From UBA2428 sp002343545 (lineage in GTDB: Bacteria > Bdellovibrionota > UBA2428): DNA of 16,285 nucleotides. Made by a program: the position numbers and the translations under genes. Below the pieces are notes generated by a model. The model did no database searches and had not been told where the DNA came from. It was given only the letters and a program-made list of their open reading frames with translations. This document shows positions 1-7,307 of this stretch, one piece after another; positions within the stretch are counted from its first letter, which is position 1; the number at the start of each line of letters is the position of its first letter. The stretch spans positions 1 through 16,285 of the forward strand of contig CALFZE010000067.1 of the NCBI GenBank assembly GCA_937952285.1. Direction: 5' to 3'.

Positions 1-229
1 GTTCAACGTCGGCATCGAGCGCGTGTTTCCCCTCCACAGCCCGCGCATCGAGGAAATCAAGGTGCTGCGCCGCGGCAAGGTGCGTCGCGCCAAGCTGTAC
101 TACCTGCGCGACCTGCGCGGCAAGAAGGCGCGTCTGGTCGAGCGCAAGGATGTCGAGCTGACCGCCGCCGCCCCGGCTGCGAAGGCTAAAAAAGCCGCCG
201 CTAAGCCGCGCGCCGCTAAAAAAGCCTAA
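1..229 (+). CDS. rplS: 50S ribosomal protein L19, C-terminal part (5' truncated)
   Basis: Ribosomal protein of the large subunit at the 30S-50S interface. The open frame runs in from the window edge (first full codon at base 2) and ends with TAA at 227-229, so only about 75 residues are seen. The stretch FPLHSPRI, followed by VLRRGKVRRAKLYYLRDLRGK, is diagnostic of the L19 C-terminal half. After the conserved core there is an extra tail of about 20 residues made almost only of Ala, Lys, Pro and Arg, encoded partly by two copies of GCTAAAAAAGCC. E. coli L19 lacks such a tail. The GTG at 23 is an internal codon, not the start. The gene converges on holA with only 14 bases between the stop codons. 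Confidence 0.96.
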   Translation, partial: FNVGIERVFPLHSPRIEEIKVLRRGKVRRAKLYYLRDLRGKKARLVERKDVELTAAAPAAKAKKAAAKPRAAKKA

Positions 230-231
230 GC

Positions 232-257
232 CTCTCTAAACCTTTATTGGCAGAGAG
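232..257. terminator. Weak hairpin between convergent rplS and holA
   Basis: CTCTCT (232-237) can pair with AGAGAG (252-257) around a 14-nt loop that contains the holA stop codon. On the minus strand a run of six T follows about 10 nt downstream, inside rplS. This is the only hairpin seen in the short convergent gap. It is a weak candidate for a holA terminator; the spacing to the T run is longer than usual. Confidence 0.3.
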
Positions 258-1203
258 TTCTGAGCAGCTTCCAGGGGTCCTGGGCGCTGCTTTTTAGTTT
301 GCGATCCAGCTGGGCACAAGCCTGCAGCAAACGACGCCCGCGCCCCCGTCTCGAAGCGGGGTAGTTGCGCAAAACTCCCTTCATCTTTCCCACCAAAAAC
401 TCGGGCTGCTCCGAAGGCGTTCTTCCGTCTTCCAGCGTGGCCAGGATCCGAACCGACTTCGACGCGAGCGCGAGCAGTTGCAGAGGCTCGGCGCCTTCCT
501 CTTCGAGTTTGTCGAGATAACGGATTCCCCGCGAAGCGTCCCCCGCCAGGACGGCATCCACCCAATCGAAAGCGGGGTTGCCGCTCGCCGAGGCGCCTTC
601 GCGCGCGTTCGACGTCCCGGGGCGAAAGCCCAAGCCCCGCTCGGCCCAAGCGTCGCCGCCCAGCGCCCAAAGTTCCACGTAGCTATCGATCTGGCTCAAG
701 TCCGCCTCGAGCTCCGAGAGAAAACGAATCCGCTCGGCGTCGAGACCGGCCTTCCGCAAGGAATTCATGCGCTCGATCCACAGGCGCTTCGCGCCCAACG
801 GCACTTCGAGCCCGATCTCGGTCACGTCGCCCAAGTGTTTCCACTTCAGACGTTTATCGGAGGGAATCTGCAACAAGACGATGAGTTGCTCGCCGTCCAC
901 CGCCCGGCGGATGGATTCCCAGCGGGCTTCGTCCTCGGCACTCCACTTCGACGCGGGGCCCGGCCGACGGCTCCAAAGGATCCGCTTGGGGGAAAAGAGC
1001 GAAACGCTCAAACAAGCCGCCTCGACGTCGCTCGAGGGGCCGCGCTCCTTCCAGTCGAGGGTCTCGATCTCGTAACCGGCCGCGCGAAAAGCGTCCTTCA
1101 AGGCCGATTCGACGTAGCCGTCTTCGCCCCTCATCAAGGTCACGGGCGGGCACGACAAGCCCTTCTTCGCGAGTTGTTGAAGCCAGTCGTAAGCCGTCGC
1201 CAT
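244..1203 (-). CDS. holA: DNA polymerase III delta subunit (HolA-like)
   Basis: Likely the clamp-loader delta subunit, which opens the beta sliding clamp during replication. The 319-residue protein is close to the family length (about 340). The N-terminal part (LMRGEDGYVESALKDAF, then a segment ending FSPKRILW) matches the delta pattern of an AAA+-like fold without a working Walker A motif; the C-terminal half is helical, as expected for the collar domain. Sequence similarity alone is modest, because delta is poorly conserved. Context is the best support: the upstream gene is an LptE-like lipoprotein, and lptE-holA is also the E. coli order. Its ATG (1203) shares one base with the lptE stop (TGATG), implying translational coupling; a TTG one codon earlier is less likely. 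An AGG-containing site lies upstream inside lptE. Confidence 0.8.
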   Translation of the reverse strand: MATAYDWLQQLAKKGLSCPPVTLMRGEDGYVESALKDAFRAAGYEIETLDWKERGPSSDVEAACLSVSLFSPKRILWSRRPGPASKWSAEDEARWESIRRAVDGEQLIVLLQIPSDKRLKWKHLGDVTEIGLEVPLGAKRLWIERMNSLRKAGLDAERIRFLSELEADLSQIDSYVELWALGGDAWAERGLGFRPGTSNAREGASASGNPAFDWVDAVLAGDASRGIRYLDKLEEEGAEPLQLLALASKSVRILATLEDGRTPSEQPEFLVGKMKGVLRNYPASRRGRGRRLLQACAQLDRKLKSSAQDPWKLLRTLCQ

Positions 1204-1865
1204 CAAAAATCCTGTACCACCTGATCGACCACGCCGTTGGCGAGGTCCTGCGAAATAATCTGAAGCAAAATCTCTTCGCGGGAGCGGTTCACGAAGGGGG
1301 CCGAGGAACTCCCTCCGCTTTTCGGGTCCAGCGCGCCGGACTCGTAAAAGCGAGTCGAAGCGTCGTAGCGGCCGCCGCCCGTGAACGTGCGCGTCCAGAG
1401 TTTTTCTTTCGCCTCGGTCTGGCCGGGAACTTTGCGAAACAACGAGGCTTCCATCTTCATCGAAACCACAACGTTCGCGGCCGTGAACTTTCCGCGCGCC
1501 AATCCGCCACGCAATTCCGTCGACGGGTTACCCGGCACCGTCCACTCACCGCGCGAGCGACCGAGGGATTGCACGTGCCCGAGCAACAGCAAGTCGGCGG
1601 ATTCGGCGTCGTTGACGAGGGTCAAACCGCGGATGCCGGCCAAGACCCGCCGGAGCGCCGAGGTCACGACGGGTTCAAAGCCCGTTTCGGCCGTGGAATT
1701 GTCCACGACCGGCACAAAAACGCGCCACGTCTCGCGTCCCTCGGGAGCGCCGAGCTTACCCAAGCGGAACTCTTGGCGCCTCGGCGCGTAGCCGCAGGCC
1801 GGCACGGAAGACGCCACGATCATCGCGAGCCCCCACGCCAGATGCCTTCGCCAATTCCTCCGCAT
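1203..1865 (-). CDS. lptE: LptE-like outer-membrane lipoprotein (LPS assembly)
   Basis: Predicted 220-residue lipoprotein resembling LptE, the plug and partner of the LptD barrel that inserts lipopolysaccharide into the outer membrane. The start at 1865 is chosen because it gives a signal peptide: Arg-rich MRRNWRRH, a hydrophobic stretch (residues 9-20), then a lipobox V-P-A-C with lipidated Cys24 followed by GYAPR, like the CGY/CGF opening of LptE proteins. An AAGGA ribosome site lies 5 nt before this ATG. A further ATG at 1937 would add 24 residues before the signal peptide and is rejected. The body has ADLLLLGHVQSL and a C-terminal segment typical of this family (SREEILLQIISQDLANGVVDQV). 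The stop overlaps the holA start. Function is inferred from the lipobox, family style and holA neighbour; a generic LPS-assembly lipoprotein is the cautious reading. Confidence 0.75.
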   Translation of the reverse strand: MRRNWRRHLAWGLAMIVASSVPACGYAPRRQEFRLGKLGAPEGRETWRVFVPVVDNSTAETGFEPVVTSALRRVLAGIRGLTLVNDAESADLLLLGHVQSLGRSRGEWTVPGNPSTELRGGLARGKFTAANVVVSMKMEASLFRKVPGQTEAKEKLWTRTFTGGGRYDASTRFYESGALDPKSGGSSSAPFVNRSREEILLQIISQDLANGVVDQVVQDF

Positions 1866-1905
1866 GAAAATCCTTCTAGCAGGCTCGTCGACTTCTCCCA
1901 AGCCG

Positions 1906-1934
1906 TCGCCAGAGCGAAGCGCTCGGGCTAGGCT
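1906..1934 (+). promoter_or_regulatory. Candidate promoter for the DciA-like gene
   Basis: TCGCCA (1906-1911) and TAGGCT (1929-1934) are separated by 17 bases and form a -35/-10 pair of moderate quality (4/6 and 3/6 to the sigma70 consensus). The -10 ends 8 nt before the ATG at 1943, and no Shine-Dalgarno site is seen, so the transcript would have almost no leader. Confidence 0.4.
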
Positions 1935-1942
1935 CATCGCCG

Positions 1943-2281
1943 ATGAGCGGACGGGACCCCAAATCTCTCTCCTTGGCTTCGGGCCTATGGTCGCTGCCCG
2001 CGCTCAAGCTCGTGAAGGCGTGGAAGGACTGCGCCGGCCCGGCCCTCCTGCGGCAGACGCGCTTTCTGGGCGTCCTGCAAGAGGGCTCCGAGTGGGTATT
2101 GCGCCTCGAGGTTCCCGATCCCATGTGGCGGCAGGAACTCGATTTCCAAAAGGAGCAGATCCTCGCGAGTTTTCGCCAGGCGCTCTCGAAACTCGGTTAC
2201 CCCGAGAGCCGAATGCCGACCCGCTGCCTACTCGCCCAAGGTCGCGCGCTGCCAGTCCAAACGCGATTGCCGAAGAAGTGA
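1943..2281 (+). CDS. DUF721 / DciA-like protein
   Basis: Small 112-residue protein of the DUF721 family. In many bacteria that lack the DnaC/DnaI loaders, the DUF721 protein DciA helps load the replicative helicase DnaB. The family core is visible at residues 23-82: KLVKAWKDCAGPALLRQTR, then a strand with EGSEWVLRLEVPDPMWRQEL, then a helix QILASFRQAL. The tryptophan after a P and the following xxEL match the DUF721 pattern. The tail after residue 85 (basic, ending TRLPKK) is not conserved and is encoded in the 54 bases overlapping the opposite-strand TPR gene. No ribosome binding site precedes the ATG. It is divergent from lptE-holA, so two replication-related genes lie side by side. The helicase-loading role is inferred from the family. 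Confidence 0.75.
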   Translation: MSGRDPKSLSLASGLWSLPALKLVKAWKDCAGPALLRQTRFLGVLQEGSEWVLRLEVPDPMWRQELDFQKEQILASFRQALSKLGYPESRMPTRCLLAQGRALPVQTRLPKK

Positions 2282-4282
2282 GGGCCGGAAACCCGGATCC
2301 ATCGCCATCGCCTCGGCCAGACGCGCCTCGGCCGCGATGACGTCGTTCTTCGCGCGAAAGATCATCGCGAGCCCATGGACCGCGGCAACGTCGCGCGGAT
2401 TCCGCGAGAGGGCCTGCTTGTAGCTCTGGATCGCGTCGTCGATGCGCCCCAACTCGAAGTTCAAGTCGCCCGCGAGCGACCAGGGCCACGATTGCCCGCC
2501 CCCGACTTCCGCCTCGAGATCGGGCAAGACTTGCGCGAGCGTCGACGAAGCGAGGTCGTAGCGTTTCTGTCGCTTGAGCATGTACGCGTAGAGAACCCGC
2601 GAGAGCGGTTGCGTCTCGGCCGCGAGCGCCTCGCGAACCTGGGCCTGAGGTTCGGCGAGCGGGTTGGAGCGAAAGCGCCCGTCCAACCAGCGCAGGTACG
2701 CGCGTTGTCCAGCGCTTAGCCGTGCGCTCGCCAGTTCCCCGCCGCGCTTCAAACCATCCAGCGCTTGCCCCAAAATGATGTGGCCCGCGATGGGCGCGGG
2801 AATGGGGGAATCGACGAGCCGATCAGGATCCGCGGCGAGCGCGTCCCTCACGAGTTTTCCGGCGAGCGCGCCCCCCTTGGGATCCAGGCGAAGCAACGAG
2901 TGCACGTAAAGCCCGTTGACGAAGGGATTATTCGAGGTCTTCTCGAGCGCGGCGCGGAAGGCCCGTTCCACGCCATTCGCCTTGCCTTCGGCGCCCTCGA
3001 CGAGTCCCAACACGGAATTGGCGACCCAGCAGAGGCCTCCGTTGGCGCAGGTCGCGACGGCCGATTCGGCGGCGGCCCGGGCATCCGGCAACTCGTTTTC
3101 GGCCAAGCGGATGAGCGCCCGGTTCACGAGCGACGAAAAATCTTCCGGTGAAGCTTCGAGCACGGGATTCAGGATTTCCTGCGCGGCATCGATCTCGAGC
3201 CGGGCCAAAAGAAAAACCGCGAGCTGGTTCGAAGCGATCCGACGCGCGTCCCAATCGGCCGATCCGGGATCGGCGACCTGCCGCAAAGTCGTCTCGTCGG
3301 CCGCGGCAAGGGCCATCACGCCTTTCTCGTAGGCGCGCAAGATGGGGCGAATCTTTCGGAGCAGCGGGGAATCCCCCTCGAAGAGGTCGTCTTCCGTGCG
3401 AGGGCGCAAAGCCTCGGGCCACATGCGGGCCGCGGCCTCGCTCCGAACGCGTTCTTCCATGGCCTCGCTCAAAGGGGGCGGCGCCGCCTTCGGCTTCTCC
3501 TCGGATCCACGGAAAAAAACGAAACCGATCAGGCCCAGCCCCAGAAGAGCCACGCCGCCCCAGGTCCGCGCCGAGGCTCCGCCCCAGACCGCGGAGGGCG
3601 GTGGCGGCGTCGGGGTTTCCGGCGGCCTCGGACGGGGCGGCGGCGCCGGAGCTCTCGGCGGCGGGGGAGCCTTACGCGGAAGCTCCTCGAGGGCGAGCCC
3701 GCCCCCATTTTCGACCTCGGGCGAAGGAGGGAGTTGCGGCGGCGGTAGGTCTTCCGCTCCGTCCTCGGCCGAACGCCCCTCCAGAAAATCGTCTCCCGCC
3801 GGCGTCGCGTCCACGGCGAAGGCCTTCTCGACGTTCGTGCCCGAACCCGACTCTTCGTCGAATCCCAGGTTCGATCCGATCGTCGAGGAAAGCGTCTGGG
3901 TCGAAGTTTGGGTGTGCTCGCGCGCGGAAGCGTCGACGAGCTCGGGGAACACGACGCGAAGGGGTTTCCACCGATCGCCCGCCTCCATGAGCTCGGAGGC
4001 CGCCTCGAGCCGTCGTTCCCGGCAAAGGACCATCAGCTCGTCTTTCGCCAAAGGCCCCACGATGATCCAACCGTCGCTTCCCGGCGCGAGTCCCCGCAGG
4101 GACCACTTATCGGCGAGATCCGGGTCGGGCATCCGCCGCAAGCGCAGCAGGAGCCGAGGCACGGGCGGGGAGCTCAACGAACGCCCGCCCAACAGATGAT
4201 CCGCCGTCGAAGGCGGCAGGTCGACCGCTTCCGTCGAGGTTTGCGATCCGGTGACTTCTTCCCCACTCGGTTTCTGGCTCAT
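2228..4282 (-). CDS. Membrane protein with GYF_2-like N-terminus, Pro-rich linker and TPR domain
   Basis: A 684-residue protein with no assigned function. Residues 57-115 resemble a GYF_2 (DUF4339) domain: a Trp-containing start, GWIIVGPLAKDEL, then WKPL near the end. Residues 115-235 are acidic, then strongly proline-rich (runs of APPPP, PPPRPRPPETPTPPPP). One membrane helix follows at about 241-257 (GGVALLGLGLIGFVFF). The rest is alpha-helical, Ala/Leu-rich and TPR-like; the clearest repeats are about 590-680 (LAGDLNFELGRIDDAIQSY, then AAVHGLAMIFRAKNDVIAA). The likely topology is cytoplasmic N-terminus, periplasmic TPR domain. Its ATG (4282) overlaps the mlaD stop as ATGA, so it is translationally coupled to the lipid-transport genes as the last gene of the operon. 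A role as an accessory or scaffold factor of Mla transport is inferred only from position. Confidence 0.8.
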   Translation of the reverse strand: MSQKPSGEEVTGSQTSTEAVDLPPSTADHLLGGRSLSSPPVPRLLLRLRRMPDPDLADKWSLRGLAPGSDGWIIVGPLAKDELMVLCRERRLEAASELMEAGDRWKPLRVVFPELVDASAREHTQTSTQTLSSTIGSNLGFDEESGSGTNVEKAFAVDATPAGDDFLEGRSAEDGAEDLPPPQLPPSPEVENGGGLALEELPRKAPPPPRAPAPPPRPRPPETPTPPPPSAVWGGASARTWGGVALLGLGLIGFVFFRGSEEKPKAAPPPLSEAMEERVRSEAAARMWPEALRPRTEDDLFEGDSPLLRKIRPILRAYEKGVMALAAADETTLRQVADPGSADWDARRIASNQLAVFLLARLEIDAAQEILNPVLEASPEDFSSLVNRALIRLAENELPDARAAAESAVATCANGGLCWVANSVLGLVEGAEGKANGVERAFRAALEKTSNNPFVNGLYVHSLLRLDPKGGALAGKLVRDALAADPDRLVDSPIPAPIAGHIILGQALDGLKRGGELASARLSAGQRAYLRWLDGRFRSNPLAEPQAQVREALAAETQPLSRVLYAYMLKRQKRYDLASSTLAQVLPDLEAEVGGGQSWPWSLAGDLNFELGRIDDAIQSYKQALSRNPRDVAAVHGLAMIFRAKNDVIAAEARLAEAMAMDPGFRPSLLRQSRLDWQRATLGE

Positions 4283-5727
4283 GGCAACCCCGGAATCAAA
4301 AGTGCGGTGCGAAGATCTTCGTCCACGAAGCGAAGGCCGGCGCCCAATAACAGGCTCGGGCGCCCCGCCCCGTGCGTGACCCTGGAAAGCAGCTCATCGC
4401 CGCCCACCGAGACGTAAAAATAATCCAGGAAGCGATAGTTCGCCGAGACCTTCATGTGCGGGCGGTTGCCGTCGCGGGTCAGCTTGAAGAGGTCCAGCGT
4501 CAGCACGAGACGCTCCCCGAACGGACCGTAGTCCAAACTGAAGCCGCCGCGGTTTTCCATGAGCCCCACGCGGAAAGCCAGATCGTAGAGCCGCTTCTCG
4601 AAGAGCAGCGAGAAGTAAACGGCCTCGCGGTCGTTCACCACGACGTCCTCGACGACCGGAACGCCGCCGTCCGTCGTCGTCGTCGTGACGGTGCGATGGA
4701 AGGTGCCCTGAGGATCGATGACGACCTGGCCGACGTAGGCGATGTCTTCGCGCGGACGGATGGCGAGCGTCGCGTAGGTCTTCGAATGCCTCGCCTGCGG
4801 ATAGTATTCGGCCCGAAGGTCGACGGCGAGCTGGGTGCGCGCGACGCGATCGAGCGCGGAGTTCAGGATCTCGAGCGATCGCTGCAGCTCGTTCGCGACG
4901 GCCGGGTCGTTGATGAGCTTCCCGACGGTGCCTTCGCCTTCGTCCACCTTGCGGAGCACGTTCTCGACGCGCTCGGCGGAACGCCCGATGTTACCGGCGG
5001 CATCGCCCAAGCGACGCACGTCCTCGCCCAGCTTGTCGGCGTCGAGCTTATCGAAGACCGTCTCGAGCTTGCGGCTCGTGCGGTTGAGCGCCTGGATCAT
5101 CTCGTGAACGTCGGCGCGGTTCTCGTCCACCACCCCGTTCAGTTTCTTCGTGAGCTGTTTCACGTCCTGGCTGATCGCGCCGAGCTGACGGAGCAGGTCG
5201 TCCATCGTGGCCGCCGAATTCTCGGAACGAATGACGTCGCCCGACTTGAGCGGGGGGCCCGGCACGGCCCCGGCGCTCATCTCGCCCGTCTGCGCGCGCG
5301 CCGACGGCACGACCGCGTCGAGCACGCCGCGCCACCAGGCGCCTTCGGTCGCGCCGGGCGTCGGGGACGCCGGGGGCTTCGGCAGGACGATCTCGATGTA
5401 CTTGTCCCCGAGGATGCCGAGCGGACGCGGCTCGACGTGGGCGCCGCCCGGGACCTCGACGCCCGTATTGAGGATCAGCGTGAGCTTGGCCTTGCCGTCT
5501 TCGAGCTCGATCTTGCGGATCGCGCCCACGTCGATGCCGGCGATCTTCACCCGCGAGTTTTGGAACAAGCCCGTCGCGTCGTCGACGTAGGTCACGAGCG
5601 TCGTGCCCCGACGGTAGATCGGGGATTCCGTGATGCGGAAGGAAAACGCCGCGATCACGATGAAGGCCACGATCACGAAAACGCCGACCTGCAGCTCGCG
5701 CGTGAGTTTTTTGGAGGGCGTCCTCAT
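4279..5727 (-). CDS. mlaD: MlaD-family MCE protein with beta-rich C-terminal domain
   Basis: Substrate-binding subunit of an Mla-type ABC lipid transporter, anchored in the inner membrane and facing the periplasm. Of 482 residues, 13-31 form the single membrane helix and about 40-117 the MCE domain (GLFQNSRVKIAGIDVGAIRK, ending LGDKYIEIVLP). A Pro/Ala-rich linker (118-170) leads to a long amphipathic helical region (about 172-296: DDLLRQLGAISQDVKQLTKKL and onward). Residues 297-482 form roughly ten alternating hydrophobic/polar beta-strands such as EAVYFSLLFEKRL, ERLVLTLDLFKL and SLLLGAGLRFVDEDL. E. coli MlaD is only about 180 residues and lacks this part. A (CGT)5 tract at 4672-4686 encodes a Thr run in one loop. 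A GGAG site precedes the ATG, which overlaps the mlaF stop (ATGA); the mlaD stop overlaps the TPR gene start. Confidence 0.93.
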   Translation of the reverse strand: MRTPSKKLTRELQVGVFVIVAFIVIAAFSFRITESPIYRRGTTLVTYVDDATGLFQNSRVKIAGIDVGAIRKIELEDGKAKLTLILNTGVEVPGGAHVEPRPLGILGDKYIEIVLPKPPASPTPGATEGAWWRGVLDAVVPSARAQTGEMSAGAVPGPPLKSGDVIRSENSAATMDDLLRQLGAISQDVKQLTKKLNGVVDENRADVHEMIQALNRTSRKLETVFDKLDADKLGEDVRRLGDAAGNIGRSAERVENVLRKVDEGEGTVGKLINDPAVANELQRSLEILNSALDRVARTQLAVDLRAEYYPQARHSKTYATLAIRPREDIAYVGQVVIDPQGTFHRTVTTTTTDGGVPVVEDVVVNDREAVYFSLLFEKRLYDLAFRVGLMENRGGFSLDYGPFGERLVLTLDLFKLTRDGNRPHMKVSANYRFLDYFYVSVGGDELLSRVTHGAGRPSLLLGAGLRFVDEDLRTALLIPGLP

Positions 5728-6485
5728 TCGTTCACTCCCGCCGACCTAAGGATGCGACGGATCGGGTCGGACGACGACCGTCGGAATTCATCCGGACTCC
5801 CGGATTCTAAGATCTTTCCCTGCCAGAGGAAACTGATGACGTCCGCGATCCGCAGGGCGGCGTGGATGTCGTGACTGATGATGAAGGAAGTCGCGCCCAG
5901 ATCCCTCGTCGTCTTCACGATGAGGTCATCGATGACGTGGCTCGTGACGGGATCGAGTCCCGTCGTCGGCTCGTCGAAGAGAAGGATGTCGGGCTCGAGC
6001 GCGATCGCCCGGGCGAGCCCTACCCGCTTCCGCATGCCGCCCGAAAGATCCGACGGCATCTCCTCGCCGATATCGGGCAACTCGACGAGCCCCAAAAGCT
6101 CCTCGACGCGCGCGGCGATGCGCTCCTCGCCCCACTCCGGCCGGTGCTCCCGCAAGGGGAACGCGACGTTATCGAAGACGCTCAGGCTATCGAAGAGCGC
6201 CGAGCTCTGGAAAAGCATGCCGAAGTGGCGCCGGATCTCCCGAAGCCGGACCTCGTCGGCGGAATCCAACGGCTCCCCGGCGATACGTATCTCGCCCCGA
6301 TCGGGCTCGATAAGGCCGAGCATGTGCTTGAGCGTGACGGACTTGCCGGTGCCCGAATGGCCGAGCAGCACGTGGATGCTGCCGCGACGAACCGCGAGGT
6401 CCATACCCGCCAGCGTCGGCCCCGACGCCCGCGCGAAGGTCTTCCAAACGTCCTTTAGCTCGATGGCGACTTCCGGATGATCCAT
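5724..6485 (-). CDS. mlaF: MlaF-type ABC transporter ATP-binding protein
   Basis: Cytoplasmic ATPase that powers the Mla lipid transporter together with the permease MlaE. The 253-residue protein has all ABC motifs: Walker A GHSGTGKS at 42-49, Q-loop Gln93 (LFQSSALFDSLSVFDNV), signature LSGGM at 147-151, Walker B ILLFDEP at 167-173 with catalytic Glu, D-loop GLDP and switch His205 (ISHD). The SGGMRKRVGLARA form of the signature and the TSFIISHD stretch fit the MlaF/Ttg2A/Mkl group rather than amino-acid importers. The start has an AGGA/GGGAAG site and lies 9 nt after the mlaE stop; the stop overlaps the mlaD start. No separate MlaB (STAS) or MlaC gene is present in the operon. Confidence 0.95.
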   Translation of the reverse strand: MDHPEVAIELKDVWKTFARASGPTLAGMDLAVRRGSIHVLLGHSGTGKSVTLKHMLGLIEPDRGEIRIAGEPLDSADEVRLREIRRHFGMLFQSSALFDSLSVFDNVAFPLREHRPEWGEERIAARVEELLGLVELPDIGEEMPSDLSGGMRKRVGLARAIALEPDILLFDEPTTGLDPVTSHVIDDLIVKTTRDLGATSFIISHDIHAALRIADVISFLWQGKILESGSPDEFRRSSSDPIRRILRSAGVNE

Positions 6486-6494
6486 CTTCCCGTC

Positions 6495-7307
6495 CTACCC
6501 TTGGGTCCGGTAACCCGAGGGCAACAGCACGCTCAGGAAGTAATCCAGGATGAGGATCGTCACCATCGAGTAGACGACCGCCTCGTTCGTGGCGCGGCCC
6601 ACGCCTTCGGCGCCGTTGCGCGCCGTATAGCCTTTGTAGCAGCCGATGAGCGAGAGCACGCCGCCGAAGACCGCGGCCTTGATGAGCCCGTGGTACACGT
6701 CCCACGGGTAGAGGTAATATTTCAGCTTCGCGACGTAGATTCCCGCGTCGATCCCGCAGACGTAAACGGCCACGAGGTAGGCGCCCAGATTTCCGAGCAA
6801 TCCGAAGATCGCGGTGAGCAGGGGCAGCGAGAAGATCGAGGCCACGATCTTGGGGCCCACGAGATACTGCTTCGGCGAAACGGCCATGACCTCGAGCGCG
6901 TCGATCTGCTCGGTCACGCGCATGATCCCGAGCTTCGCCGCCATGGCGGCGCCCGCGCGTCCCGTCACCACGAGCCCCGTCATGACGGGGCCTAGCTCGC
7001 GGGCGAGCGCGATCGCGACGCTCGTGCCGACGAGCGATTCCGTGCCCACGAGTTTCAGCGCGAGGTAGGATTGGTAGGCGAAGACCGCTCCCGTGAAGCC
7101 CGCCGTCAGGCAGACGATGAAAAGACTTTGGTTGCCGACGAACTCCATCTCGTCGACGACGAGATTCACGCGCGACGGACGCTTGAACATCCAAGCGACG
7201 GAGGACGTGCCGAAGATCGTGATGCGCCCCAGCCCGGCGAGGCGCCCCACCGTGAGCTGACGCCAAAAGCTTTCGTTCGCCTTCGCGGCGACGGGTTTCG
7301 TGGTCAT
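6495..7307 (-). CDS. mlaE: MlaE-family ABC transporter permease
   Basis: Inner-membrane permease of the Mla/MCE phospholipid transport system (Pfam MlaE). The 270-residue length is typical (about 260). An amphipathic N-terminus (1-45) is followed by five or so hydrophobic segments (about 58-85, 98-118, 148-185, 205-225, 243-263). The family signature is intact at 104-138: ELGPVMTGLVVTGRAGAA, then LGIMRVTEQIDALEVM. GCYKGYTARNGAEGVGRATNEAVV near the C-terminus is also typical. The start at 7307 is chosen because it begins just before the conserved N-terminus, has a GGTGG/GGAA site, and overlaps the alr stop as ATGA. The open frame continues to 7928, but that extension is the antiphase shadow of alr and is Arg-rich without family similarity. 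Confidence 0.95.
   Translation of the reverse strand: MTTKPVAAKANESFWRQLTVGRLAGLGRITIFGTSSVAWMFKRPSRVNLVVDEMEFVGNQSLFIVCLTAGFTGAVFAYQSYLALKLVGTESLVGTSVAIALARELGPVMTGLVVTGRAGAAMAAKLGIMRVTEQIDALEVMAVSPKQYLVGPKIVASIFSLPLLTAIFGLLGNLGAYLVAVYVCGIDAGIYVAKLKYYLYPWDVYHGLIKAAVFGGVLSLIGCYKGYTARNGAEGVGRATNEAVVYSMVTILILDYFLSVLLPSGYRTQG

Noticed and set aside
1866..1937. Longer lptE starting at the ATG at 1937
   Set aside because: It would place 24 residues before a normal lipoprotein signal peptide and lacks a ribosome site; the 1865 start has AAGGA at correct spacing.
3148..4199. Two long plus-strand frames (280 and 285 codons) antisense to the TPR gene
   Set aside because: Pro/Arg/Ser-rich reading of the proline-rich linker region; no domain, no start signal.
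4672..4686. (CGT)5 microsatellite in mlaD
   Set aside because: In frame and short, coding a Thr loop; length changes of three bases would not switch the gene off, so phase variation is not supported.
4372..5874. A 500-codon open frame on plus, antisense to mlaD and mlaF
   Set aside because: Arg/Asp/Val-rich shadow of strongly biased codons; no recognisable family and no promoter or ribosome site.
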